Below, in pieces: positions 5,251 through 15,600 of a DNA stretch of 23,159 nucleotides (position 1 is the first letter of the stretch; each line of letters starts with the position of its first letter). The translations under genes and the position numbers were made by a program. The notes under the pieces were generated by a model. The model was given only the letters and a program-made list of their open reading frames with translations, made no database searches and had not been told where the DNA came from. Origin of the DNA: a virus; the IMG/VR virus record IMGVR_UViG_3300044302_000999, positions 1 through 23,159 of that record. The stretch is one strand, 5' to 3'.

Positions 5251-5889
5251 ATGACATTAAAAATCGATACCGAACTATCCGCAGTTAATTCAATATTGGG
5301 AGTGATCGGTCAAGCACCAGTTACAGCGATTAATGCTTCAAACCCTCAAACAGCTTTAATCAAACAAATATTAGATGAATGCATTTTAGAAGTATTAACA
5401 GAAGGTTGGCATTTCAATGTTGAAGAGCACTATGAATTAGTACCAAATGTTAATGATGAAATACTTATATCTGAAGACATGTTACGTGTTGATATTAATG
5501 ACGATAACATATATAGATCTGAAGATATAGTAAGAAGAAATGGGAAACTTTATGATAAAGTTGATCATACTTATACTTTTACAGAAAACATTGATGCTGA
5601 TATAACTTGGTTCTTCCCATTCTACCCTGACCCTACCTCTCAAGTTACTGTAACTGATTATATACCACCAATATTTAGGCGTTATATTATACATAAAGCA
5701 GCTACTAGAGCTGTAGCACAGATGGTATCTAATCCTCAATTATATCAGATACAGCAACAACAAGAGGCATCAGCTAGGGCTGCCTGTATGGAATATGAAT
5801 GTAATCAAGGAGATCACTCATTCTTTGGTACTCCACATAATAATTCATATAGACCATATCAACCATATCATGCATTATTGGTACGCTAA
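5251..5889 (+). CDS. Tail tubular protein A, T7 gp11-like
   Basis: The 212-residue product is close to T7 gp11 (196). It forms the gatekeeper ring between portal and nozzle. Typical features are the N-terminal LSAVNSILGVIGQAPVTAI helix-turn, the segment ILDECILEVLTEGWHFNVEE, and the C-terminal FRRYIIHKAATRAVAQMVSN helix. This matches the conserved order in gp11 proteins. The stop overlaps the next start by one base (TAATG), so the two tail-tube genes are translationally coupled. No Shine-Dalgarno; it begins just downstream of the terminator, so an unrecognised promoter or read-through must supply it. Confidence 0.93.
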   Translation: MTLKIDTELSAVNSILGVIGQAPVTAINASNPQTALIKQILDECILEVLTEGWHFNVEEHYELVPNVNDEILISEDMLRVDINDDNIYRSEDIVRRNGKLYDKVDHTYTFTENIDADITWFFPFYPDPTSQVTVTDYIPPIFRRYIIHKAATRAVAQMVSNPQLYQIQQQQEASARAACMEYECNQGDHSFFGTPHNNSYRPYQPYHALLVR

Positions 5890-8879
5890 TGGGATCTATA
5901 ACACAAACAGTACCTTATTATATCCAAGGTATATCTGAACAGCCAGATCAAATTAAAAAGAAAGGCCAAGTAAGAGATGCATTAAATGTATTACCAGATA
6001 TTACGCAAGGTTTATTAAAGCGTCCTGGTAGTCAATATTTAAATGAATTAAAAGCTAAAAATTTCAGTGCTGCTGATATTACATTAAATACTGAAGCTGC
6101 TTGGTTTTCTATAGATCAAACAGATAAGTTTATTGGAAGAGTACATACGGATGGTAGTTTTGCTGTATGGAGTGCTCAAAATGGTAATGCTCAAAATGTT
6201 TCATATACAGCTAATAATACAAATGGTAGTGGATGTGGATGTTCTGCAAAATATTTAGCACATTCTGACCCAGAATCTATACAATTTTTAACTATTAACG
6301 ATGCTACATTTGTAGTTAATAGAGAAAAAACAGTCAGAATGCTACCTGTAGATGACTGTAGGTATTATGATAATGCCATGTTTAAGGGTTATACTAATCC
6401 AAACTGGGGTAGATTTCATGAAGCCTTTATAGATTTAAAACATATAAAACGTAATCAACAATATCCTTTAGATCTTGTAAGCTCTCAAGCTGGTTTAGCA
6501 CCTTCAACAGGTACTAGCTATACAAGAGCTACTAAACTTGAAGCTACATGGATATCAGGACCTGGTGGATCTCCAAATAATATGGAGATTAGAAATGTAG
6601 GAAGTACAAAATATACATTTAGAAAAACATTTGATATTAACCCATCACCAACTCCTACAGGTGGATCTATACTAGCAGGAACTACAGCAGCTCAAAGGAA
6701 TTTAAGATTTGAGTTAACCATGACAGGTATGCCTTATTCAGAAGGTACTGATTATCACTCAGTTTACAGATTAGAGTGGGATCTAATGCATGGTGGATAC
6801 GGCTGGCAAGTAGGTGATCATTTTGAAGTTAGTATGGGAGATACAGGTTCTGTTGGTTATTATAAAATAACAATTAAAGAAACAGAAACTATTAACCATA
6901 AGCATACTATAGGAATAGGCCCTGTAAGACCTATGCCTACTAGCGCTGTTGCTGGCAGTACAGTATCTGCTGATTCTATTTTAGATCAATTAAAAATAGA
7001 AATAGAACAAAAAACTAATAATTATTTTAGTGTTACTAAAATAGGTACAGGTTTATATTTAAAATTAGCTAGTTTACCACCTACTGGTAGTACTTGTAGA
7101 TCAGGCGATCAGTTCAATGTACTTACATCTGAACCTCAAGTTATGAATATACTAACTCATGAAGTCAGCGATGTCAGTGAGTTACCTAATGTTTGTAAAG
7201 ATGGTTATTTAGTTAAAGTTGTTAATAGTACAGAAGATGATGATGATCACTGGTTGAAATTTGTATCTGATACTCCTGGTCAAGATGGTAGTGGGCATTG
7301 GGAAGAAACATGGGACCCTTGTGTGGAAATTGATTTCGATCCATGTACCATGCCTCATAAAATTGTGAGGTTATCTAATAATGTTTTTGATTTACAAACT
7401 ATACCATGGGAAGCTAGAAAAGTAGGTGATGAGAATACTAATCCAAAACCTAGTTTTGTTGATAAAACAATTAATAATTTATTATTCTATAGAAATAGGC
7501 TGACATTTTTAAGTGAAGAAAATGTTATACTTTCACAAGCAGGTGATTACTATAATTTCTGGGTTGAATCAGCAACTGCTGTAGCTCCAATAGATGTAAT
7601 AGATATTGCTGCTAGTTCTGATAGACCTACTATATTATATGATGGTTGTGAAATCAATGAAGGTTTGGCCATATTCTCTCCTTACGAACAATTTTTAGTT
7701 ACAACTGAAGAAACAGCTTTCACGTCAACATCTGCATCAGTTAGATTTATATCATCTTATGATTATAATATAGGTATTAAACCGTTTGTTATTGGAAGTA
7801 GTGTTGGATTCACAAGTAATAGTGGATCACACAGTAGATTCTGGCAAATGGGGAATATATCTAGAACTAGACAAGCTACTACAATTGAACAAAGTAAATC
7901 CGTAGCTAATTCGTTACCTTCTAATTTATTAACAGCTGCACCGTCTAGAGATAATAATATCATATTATTCCATGGTTGGGATCCTGTACCTGGTACAAGT
8001 TATGGTGCATGTAAAAACCCTTATTCAGATATATGGGGGTATCGTTATTTTTCTGATGGTGAACAATTAATTCAAAGTGCTTGGTTTAGATGGGATTTCT
8101 ATGGTGATGTTATATGGCATACTATCATGGATAATACTTATTATGTTGTTGTCTATTTTAATAGTAAAGCTCATTTTCTAGCTGTAGATTTAGAACAACA
8201 ATCAGCTACATTTAATTTAGATGATCAAAATACTTGTAATAAACATTTGATTCATTTAGATAATGCTAGTACTGCAACTATAGTAAGTTATAATGCCACT
8301 ACAAATAAAACTACAATTACCTTACCTGCAAATCATTATAGGCAACCTGCTACACATGGTCAAGCTAGTGGGGGATCCCAGATTTTATATGGACTAACTG
8401 GTGCAATGAAAGGTCAAGTCGGTTTAATCGATGCTTTCACTGCTAATACTGTTACACAAGCTACTGTAGAAGGTAATTGGGTTGGTAGTACAGCAGTTAT
8501 AGGATTTACTTATGATATGTCTGTTGAATTTCCCTCTGTTTATGTAACAAAACCTGCTGGAGATAAAGAAATAGCAGATTTAACTGCTAGTCTTAATATA
8601 CATAGAGTTAGATTTACTTTTGGACCAACTGGATATCACTCTACAGTTTTATCTAGAAAAGGAGTTGCTGATTATACAGAAAATCATCCATCTTCAATGA
8701 CTCATACTTTCAAATTAAATCAGTATAATGTATTATTAGATACTGAATCTGCAGTACCTGTATATGCTGATAGTAATGATTATAGATTGAAATTATTAGC
8801 TACTCACCCTACCCCTTGTACTTTATATTCACAGACATGGGAAGGTAATTATAATCCTAATTATTATCAACGTGCTTAA
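5889..8879 (+). CDS. Tail tubular protein B (nozzle), T7 gp12-like
   Basis: The 996-residue product forms the tail nozzle through which DNA leaves and to which fibres attach. The N-terminus is characteristic: QTVPYYIQGISEQPDQIKKK, then DALNVLPDITQGLLKRPGSQ, found near the start of gp12 proteins. The middle has IPWEARKVGDENTNPKPSFV followed by LLFYRNRLTFLSEENVILSQ, another hallmark. A propeller-like strand-rich region follows with SGSHSRFWQMGNISR. It is longer than T7 gp12 (794), with the extra length mostly before the hallmark middle segment (roughly residues 200-480). The start shares a base with the tail tube A stop. Confidence 0.94.
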   Translation: MGSITQTVPYYIQGISEQPDQIKKKGQVRDALNVLPDITQGLLKRPGSQYLNELKAKNFSAADITLNTEAAWFSIDQTDKFIGRVHTDGSFAVWSAQNGNAQNVSYTANNTNGSGCGCSAKYLAHSDPESIQFLTINDATFVVNREKTVRMLPVDDCRYYDNAMFKGYTNPNWGRFHEAFIDLKHIKRNQQYPLDLVSSQAGLAPSTGTSYTRATKLEATWISGPGGSPNNMEIRNVGSTKYTFRKTFDINPSPTPTGGSILAGTTAAQRNLRFELTMTGMPYSEGTDYHSVYRLEWDLMHGGYGWQVGDHFEVSMGDTGSVGYYKITIKETETINHKHTIGIGPVRPMPTSAVAGSTVSADSILDQLKIEIEQKTNNYFSVTKIGTGLYLKLASLPPTGSTCRSGDQFNVLTSEPQVMNILTHEVSDVSELPNVCKDGYLVKVVNSTEDDDDHWLKFVSDTPGQDGSGHWEETWDPCVEIDFDPCTMPHKIVRLSNNVFDLQTIPWEARKVGDENTNPKPSFVDKTINNLLFYRNRLTFLSEENVILSQAGDYYNFWVESATAVAPIDVIDIAASSDRPTILYDGCEINEGLAIFSPYEQFLVTTEETAFTSTSASVRFISSYDYNIGIKPFVIGSSVGFTSNSGSHSRFWQMGNISRTRQATTIEQSKSVANSLPSNLLTAAPSRDNNIILFHGWDPVPGTSYGACKNPYSDIWGYRYFSDGEQLIQSAWFRWDFYGDVIWHTIMDNTYYVVVYFNSKAHFLAVDLEQQSATFNLDDQNTCNKHLIHLDNASTATIVSYNATTNKTTITLPANHYRQPATHGQASGGSQILYGLTGAMKGQVGLIDAFTANTVTQATVEGNWVGSTAVIGFTYDMSVEFPSVYVTKPAGDKEIADLTASLNIHRVRFTFGPTGYHSTVLSRKGVADYTENHPSSMTHTFKLNQYNVLLDTESAVPVYADSNDYRLKLLATHPTPCTLYSQTWEGNYNPNYYQRA

Positions 8880-9315
8880 GTATACTATTCATCCATTAAC
8901 TAAAGAAGCTGCTTTTGAAGTGGCTTCTAATTTACGTGAAGAAGATCACAGAGAACTTACAGAAGGGCATGGGATTGATCCTGTGCCTTTTTTAACTAAA
9001 GATGTTCATACAGGTGATCAAATTTATTTTATTGCACCAAACGGCAAGACTGCCGGAATTGCAGGTGTATATAAAACAGGAAATATTTGGATGGTAACAA
9101 CTCCAATTATTTACGATAGCCCTATTTCTTTTATACGAGAAGCTAAAAGATTTATTGATTCTAGAAAAGAACCTATTCTTTGGAATATAATCGATAAAAG
9201 AAATACAATACATTTAAGACTTATCAAATTTTTAGGTTTTAAATTTATCCGAGAGATCAAATATGGTCCTCACAATTTGTCCTTTATAGAGTTTTGCCGT
9301 GTGCGCAGGTATTAG
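8872..9315 (+). CDS. GNAT-fold protein at the gp13 position
   Basis: GTG at 8872 overlaps the end of tail tube B by 8 nt and gives 147 residues (MLKYTIHPLTKEAAF...). The layout is that of an N-acetyltransferase fold: strand-helix start, central strands QIYFIAPNGKTAGIAGVYK, a helix with REAKRFIDSRKEP, and the C-terminal N-x-x-x-H-x-R-L-I-K-F-L-G-F-K-F pattern. T7-like phages have a small protein of this size here (gp13 position), needed for proper assembly of the internal core. Whether it acetylates anything is unknown; the acetyl-CoA loop is not obvious, so a structural use of the fold is as likely. It overlaps the next gene by 17 nt. Confidence 0.75.
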   Translation: MLKYTIHPLTKEAAFEVASNLREEDHRELTEGHGIDPVPFLTKDVHTGDQIYFIAPNGKTAGIAGVYKTGNIWMVTTPIIYDSPISFIREAKRFIDSRKEPILWNIIDKRNTIHLRLIKFLGFKFIREIKYGPHNLSFIEFCRVRRY

Positions 9316-10084
9316 TGGTTTTTCTTCCCCAGCAGGGGGACCTATGAATATGCTTGGATTAGGATTAAAAATAGGTGGTGCCTTTTTGGGTGGTGATCCT
9401 AATGCTAATTATAGAGCTCAACAATTTGAATCAGCGAAGGCTCAATATAAACGAGCTGAAGTAGCTATGAAAGCTAGGAGAGCACTAGGTAAAATACAAT
9501 ACCTTACAGGTATAAACAAGAACCTAGAGGCTGCTAGTAGAGCTGTTAGTCAGAATCAAGCTAAATATAATGAATTGCTTGCAGAGTGGAAATGGAAACA
9601 ATATGAAATATATAAAAAAGGTATTGCAAAAACTGGTGCTTATGCTGCTAAAGGTATGATAGGTAAGAGTGCAAAACGTGCAGCAGTAGTAGCAAAAGGT
9701 ATGGACGGTGTAGAACAAGCACAGTTAGTACAATTATTAACTAGTAGTCGTTGGAGATTAAATGATAGTAATAAAGATATTTGGTCAGAATATGAAGCTG
9801 CTAATCGTGAAACCTATGATAGAAGTGGTATAGGTAGACCAGATAGTATCGGAGCTCCTCCAGTCAAACCAAAAGGTCCAAGTACATTTTCAAGAATTGC
9901 TCCTGTATTAGGTGTTTTAGGTAATTATTTTGTTAATAAGTACCAAGCACCTGAGAAAACAGTAGGAGATTTAATACCTTCTTCTAATAGAAACTCATTA
10001 GGATTCTCTTGGAATACTCAATGGGATCCAATGACCTACGGAACTAATTATGGTAGTAATACTGGTGTAAGTTATTTTAACTGA
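9299..10084 (+). CDS. Internal virion protein, T7 gp14-like
   Basis: The GTG start at 9299 is preferred over ATG at 9343 because it gives the MC-Ala/Gly-rich opening (MCAGISGFSSPAGG) usual for gp14 proteins. The 261-residue product has a small hydrophobic Gly-rich head (residues 1-38), then a long charged helical region with heptad character from about 43 to 175 (AQQFESAKAQYKRAEVAMK onward), then a polar Pro/Asn/Gly tail. In T7, gp14 is ejected first and forms a pore in the outer membrane. It is longer than T7 gp14 (196). Overlap with the gp13-position gene shows a coupled operon. Confidence 0.82.
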   Translation: MCAGISGFSSPAGGPMNMLGLGLKIGGAFLGGDPNANYRAQQFESAKAQYKRAEVAMKARRALGKIQYLTGINKNLEAASRAVSQNQAKYNELLAEWKWKQYEIYKKGIAKTGAYAAKGMIGKSAKRAAVVAKGMDGVEQAQLVQLLTSSRWRLNDSNKDIWSEYEAANRETYDRSGIGRPDSIGAPPVKPKGPSTFSRIAPVLGVLGNYFVNKYQAPEKTVGDLIPSSNRNSLGFSWNTQWDPMTYGTNYGSNTGVSYFN

Positions 10085-10112
10085 TATTCACTTCTCTATG
10101 GAATTTTAAAAA

Positions 10113-12653
10113 ATGGTACAAGCACGATTTACTAAACAGTATAATACAGATTTAGTTTCTCTATTTAATCAAGGTTGGCAACGTAACGAATCAGTTGGAC
10201 AACTTAATGAAGTTATAAAGCTAGGAAATGCAAAACAAGCCGATGCTGATATATTGGCATTATCTGCATTTTCTACAACTTTAGGTGGTTATGCCGAGCA
10301 GATTCATGAAAAAAATGAAAAAGCAAAACTAGCTGAAGAGAAAATGACTGTATTTTTAGACATGCTTTTCGATGAAAATGATCATCTAGCAATGTCTAAT
10401 TCAGCAGAAGAAGACGAAGCTTTTATAGGTATTTTAAATCAGGAGAATTTTGAACGGTCAAAATATCTACAAGAAGAAAAGGGTGCTTCTTTTGAGGTAG
10501 CATCTGATAGTAGAGTAGCTCAAGGTGTCAGAGGTTATGAAATAGCAAAACTACATGTTTTTAATGAAGTTTCAAATTTTTCGCAATTTATGGATGGAAT
10601 GAACGATCCTGATGAAGTTTTTGCTATGCCAGGCGCTGCTCCATTTAAGATGTCTGATGCTAATCTAACTATGCAGCAAAAGACCTATGCTAGAATGAGT
10701 CAATTAAGAAAGTTCTTTTCACAAGAGGCTATATCATCAGCACCTGTTAGTGCGTTAGTAGGATATATGCCAAATCTAGTAACAGCAGAGAAAGCTTGGA
10801 GAAGGCAAGCTCAAATTGCTACAGATTACGAAAAGAGTGAAAATGAAAGAGGTGTAGATATAGCATCTTATTTTGCTGGAAATAAAAGTATGGCAGAAAC
10901 TCTCGCAGAGATAAGTATTACCAGAAATAATAAGGGTAAGATGTTAGGGCATGATGGTGCTATGGTTTATATGGCAAAATATTTTGAAAATAGTATTGAT
11001 AATTCCCCATTAGATGGAAAAAGTGGTATTGAGAATTATAATAAAGCACTTAAATTTTTGACTGAGAAAATACCAGAAGGATATAAAGATGCTGGTAAGA
11101 CTTATGGAGAGGCTTATCCAACTAGATTTGGGATGGAATTTAGAGGACTTATCGATGATAAATTTAAAGAATGGCGAACTGCAAATAATAAATTCCAAGG
11201 ACAAGCTGAAAATGAAGCACAATTTACAAGTGTAACTGAGATTAAAAAGGCATATCAAAATGGCGAGATTGATATCGAGGAAATGATAATTAGGGCAAAA
11301 CGTGAAGAAGAAAAGATTAAGGAAAAGTTTGGAATTCATTATAATGACGAGGGTCCTATTAATAAATTTATAGAGAAGATAATCAATCCAACAGACACTA
11401 CGAGCATTCGTGTAGCAGAACACTTCTTGAATACCTTACAGAGCCGAGAGCAATTACATACTGAAGATGCTCAAGAGTGGATAGATAGATTACCACCAGA
11501 CTTAGCAAAAACATGGAATGGACGTAGAAAGGAGGAAATAGCAAATCAATATGGTGGTGCTGTTCAACTTTTCGAGAAAGACATAGGGAACGATATATTA
11601 AATAGTGCGATTGCGAAGATGCCATTTGGTACGTACGAAATCCCACCAAAAGATCTAAATATATCACAAACCCATATCGTCAAGGAGCTAGGAAACTACT
11701 TTAGAGAGCAAATAAAAAATGAGCTAAATCTGCTAGATAGAGATCCAACTGACGCTGATATGCTTAGAGTTAAAAGAGTAGCGAAAAAAAATACTCTGGC
11801 CTATTTTAAAGAGAATGGTGGTTATTTACAGCAATGGGATGAATCCCTTTTTAGGGATACACATATTCATGGCAAGAAGAAATTTTTTACAAATTTTGAA
11901 GAAAAACTAGTAGACTACCCAAATTTACTAGAAGTTGAGAGTAAACCTGCTTCGTCTGAATCGAATGGAGAATTAAACCAAAATCCAATTGTTGTATCAT
12001 ATAGAGCTTTAAAAGGACCACCTAATGCTAATAGGACGATGGACGACGTTTTTAATGATGAAGATTCCTTAAAGGTTCTATTTAAGAAACAGGAAGCTAA
12101 GAATTGGGAGAGGACTTGGGGCCCATACAACCAAGAAATACCAGTAAGAGTAAGAGCGTTAGCAAAGGAATTAAACCTAAATCCTATTAAATTAATGAAT
12201 ATAATAAGAGATAAATATAAATTTAAACCATTAAAAGATACTAAGAAATACCATGTTAATAATCCTGTCATTGATGAAGAGCGTAATAAAACTGAACATA
12301 CACCGAGTAAAGATAATGTAATAAGCTTAAGTTCAGCTTATCTTAGAAATGGTCTGGGATTTACATCGGTAGTACCTAATGGTCCTAATGGCTTTGGAGT
12401 TCTACTTGATGAAGGTGACTATCCAAATCCTAATTTAGCTGCAGCTATATTCGATTCAATAACAGAAGGATATACAAAATTTGAACCAGAAATGTTATGG
12501 CAATTAGATGATATACTTTCTCTATCAGATAATGATGCTGAAACATATTTAAATACTTTACCTGATGAGGAGAGAATTAAAATGGATTCTCTTTTTTGGA
12601 TGTATGGTATAGCAGAAGGTCCTCAAATAAGGAAAAACTTAATTAACGTTTAA
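10113..12653 (+). CDS. Internal core protein, T7 gp15-like
   Basis: The 846-residue product lies between gp14- and gp16-like genes and has the size expected of gp15 (747 in T7). It is almost entirely helical by composition, rich in Glu, Lys, Asn and Ala, with no membrane segment. The N-terminus (MVQARFTKQYNTDLVSLFNQ) and repeated charged helices resemble gp15 proteins of cyanopodoviruses. With gp16 it forms the ejected tube across the periplasm. ATG at 10113 is 28 nt after the previous stop. Call rests on order, length and helical character more than on a named motif. Confidence 0.78.
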   Translation: MVQARFTKQYNTDLVSLFNQGWQRNESVGQLNEVIKLGNAKQADADILALSAFSTTLGGYAEQIHEKNEKAKLAEEKMTVFLDMLFDENDHLAMSNSAEEDEAFIGILNQENFERSKYLQEEKGASFEVASDSRVAQGVRGYEIAKLHVFNEVSNFSQFMDGMNDPDEVFAMPGAAPFKMSDANLTMQQKTYARMSQLRKFFSQEAISSAPVSALVGYMPNLVTAEKAWRRQAQIATDYEKSENERGVDIASYFAGNKSMAETLAEISITRNNKGKMLGHDGAMVYMAKYFENSIDNSPLDGKSGIENYNKALKFLTEKIPEGYKDAGKTYGEAYPTRFGMEFRGLIDDKFKEWRTANNKFQGQAENEAQFTSVTEIKKAYQNGEIDIEEMIIRAKREEEKIKEKFGIHYNDEGPINKFIEKIINPTDTTSIRVAEHFLNTLQSREQLHTEDAQEWIDRLPPDLAKTWNGRRKEEIANQYGGAVQLFEKDIGNDILNSAIAKMPFGTYEIPPKDLNISQTHIVKELGNYFREQIKNELNLLDRDPTDADMLRVKRVAKKNTLAYFKENGGYLQQWDESLFRDTHIHGKKKFFTNFEEKLVDYPNLLEVESKPASSESNGELNQNPIVVSYRALKGPPNANRTMDDVFNDEDSLKVLFKKQEAKNWERTWGPYNQEIPVRVRALAKELNLNPIKLMNIIRDKYKFKPLKDTKKYHVNNPVIDEERNKTEHTPSKDNVISLSSAYLRNGLGFTSVVPNGPNGFGVLLDEGDYPNPNLAAAIFDSITEGYTKFEPEMLWQLDDILSLSDNDAETYLNTLPDEERIKMDSLFWMYGIAEGPQIRKNLINV

Positions 12654-12657
12654 TATT

Positions 12658-15600
12658 ATGGCAGATTTTTTATTTCCTGATGATGAATTAACTGATAAGG
12701 ATGATGAAACTATTGGAGTAGATGAAGAGTTATTAAAAAAAATACTAGAATCTAGACAAAAAGATGAATCAGTCCAAGAAGAATCAGGAGAAACCCAGCA
12801 AAACACACAAATAACTACTGGAGAGACTGAACAGCCTAAACAAACTGAACAGCCTGAACAAACTGATACACAACCATCAGCTATAGAACCAGAGTCTCCA
12901 GAAGTACCAGATCAAGAAGTTTCTACTGCAATTACACCTGAAGTAGTAGATGATGATGACTCAGCTAAGAGTAAGTTTAAAAATAGATGGACAGAGTTCA
13001 CAGCTATTAACAACCAATTTCCAAATAAATCAGGTGAAGAATTTGAGAGGGCTCTAGATGAATGGTCATTTAAATATAATAATAAATCATATGAAGATTA
13101 TAAATTAGAACAATCTAATAAATCTCTTCAACGACATGCTTTAGAACATACAGGTAAAACAGCTTATAATATATTAGCTGGTACTACTGATTTTGCCGTA
13201 AATACTCTTAATTTAGGTGGAGATATTATCAATTGGTCTACAAGAGGTCCTATTGGTGGGCATATACCAGATATACCAGATATACCTAAAATGCCTATGG
13301 TTGGTGGGGAAGGCTATCAAGTTGTACGAGGAGCTTCAGAAATTATAGTGCCAAGTTTAGTAGGTGGTTGGTTGATTAAAGGTGGTGTTGCAACCTATCA
13401 CGCTGGTCGAGTAAGTTTAGGTTCTAAAGCTGCGCTACCTAAATTAACTGCCATTGGACAGAAAATTTCTAAAAAGCCTGTATATAAATTTATAGCTGAA
13501 AATACTTTAGATGCTGGAGTTTCAGTAGGAGTTGATTTTATAGCATCAACACCATCAGCGCATGATAATCCACTATATCAAGGCCAAACTCTGACTGGAA
13601 AAATTAAACGATTTTCAGCAAAAGATAATTGGCTACCAAATTGGTTTGGCTTCTTACCAGATAATGCTGTAGTACAAAATGGTGATGATCCTGCTGATGT
13701 AAGAGCAGCTCATATAACGGAAGGTTTTTATTTACATTGGGCCATTACAAGTGTTAGAGCAGGAGGTATGCTGTGGGGTTTATCTAAAACTAATGAAGTC
13801 ATACAACCAGTTACAAAGGCTAATAAAAAATATAGAATAACTAATACTTCAGATAAATTTGACACTCAAGTATTTGATGAAAATAATCCTCTTTCAGATG
13901 CTGTATTAAGAGAACTTGCTCGTGTCGATGAAGCTTATGATCTTTTAGGTAAAGCTGAATTAGAATTAAATCCAAGTTATATTAAAAATCCTCCAAAGAA
14001 AGCTATTACAGGACTTACTGAAGGTATAGATATAGATGCACAAGCTGTTACCCCTAAAGGTAGAGGTGGTATTACAGGCGCACAGATTGATGCAGCTCGT
14101 ATAGCTGATAATATTGACACCTACGCTGACGGTAATATAAGAACTGTTATTGATGAATATACTAGAAAAATCGGATTAACACTAGAAAATTTAACTGATC
14201 AGCAAATAGTCAAAAAACTAGCAAAAGAAATTGAAAATATTGGTCCTTTTGATGCAAAAACTACTCTAGGTACTCTAATTCCAGAAAGTAAAATTGATAA
14301 GGCAGCTGCTACTTTAGCTGAAATCCTTGTTGATCCAAGAATGAATGCTGGAGATTTAAAAAAAGTTGTAAATGAATTCAAGGATACTACAGAACTGGGA
14401 GTTAAAAAATTAACTAATATTGGAAATAAAGCTGCAATAAAAGCCGTAGATTATTTACAAAAAACAATAAACGATTTCAATTTTGAGAAAGCTCGTGGAT
14501 TATTAGTAACTTCAGAAGCAGGTGAATTATCTACTATTGCTAATGCTACTATGGAACTACCGACAGGTCATCCTGCGATACCAAGAGCACTAGAGCGAAT
14601 GATAGATCGTACAAAACTTTTAATGGCTGAAGTTGAGTTTGCAAAGTTTGAAAATAACTTAAGAACTAAACATCTATCTGCCTTTAAAGGCGCTATAGAA
14701 AAAAATATACCAGAAGATATTCTTAAAATTAAAACAGAGATTCGACAGTCTTTAAGGAAGCCACTTAGAAATCGATTGCAAGAGATAGAAAATTATACTA
14801 ATGAGTTAAAAGCTATAAGTGAAGTCAACCCTGAGTGGCTAAAACCTATGATAGCTGCATGGGCAACGAGTGGAGGTAATGTAGATACATTACATAAACT
14901 TAATGCAAATATAAAAGGTAGGCTCGGTGTATTTGCAAAAGCTTTCCATGCTGGAGACACAAATACACAATCTATTATAGTAGAACAATTACAAGGTATA
15001 TCATTCAACAATATGCTATCTGCACCTAGTACTATATCACATGCTACTATAGGTAACTTGACAGGTCTGGCATCTTCTCCTATAACTAAAATGCTTGGAT
15101 CAGGAGCTAATTTCAAAAATATGCAAAGAACTTGGGTTCAATATACAGGATTTCGAGATGCCTTTAGTCATGGTCTAGATTATATGGGTCAAATGTATAA
15201 GAGAGCTGCTAAGAATGATCCAGTAGGTGTAGGTTCGTTAATGAGAGACGATTTACATGTAAGAAAAGCATTTGAATTACAAGAACTAGAAGCCTATGCT
15301 AAACTTATGGCAAAGCAAGGTGATTATGGACCTCAAACATTATTAGGTATTTATGCAGACTTACATGAATTAGCCCAAACACCTTGGTTAAAGTATGGTA
15401 CTAATTCCATGATTGGTTTAGATGGTTTTAATAGAGCCATGATTGCTACAGCAACGGCTAGAGGTGAAGCTTGGGATGATATGATAAGAGAAGGTGTGGA
15501 AGTTACAAAAGGTGAATTGAAAAGAAGAGGAGATATTATTTATAATAAGATGTTTGACAAAGACACTGGTTTGCTCACAGACGAAGCTGTAGAATTTATG

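Noticed and set aside
11010-11667. Reverse-strand frames rich in Phe, Ile, Ser and Cys
   Set aside because: They are antisense to the gp15-like gene, and the composition is what AT-rich coding DNA gives in reverse.
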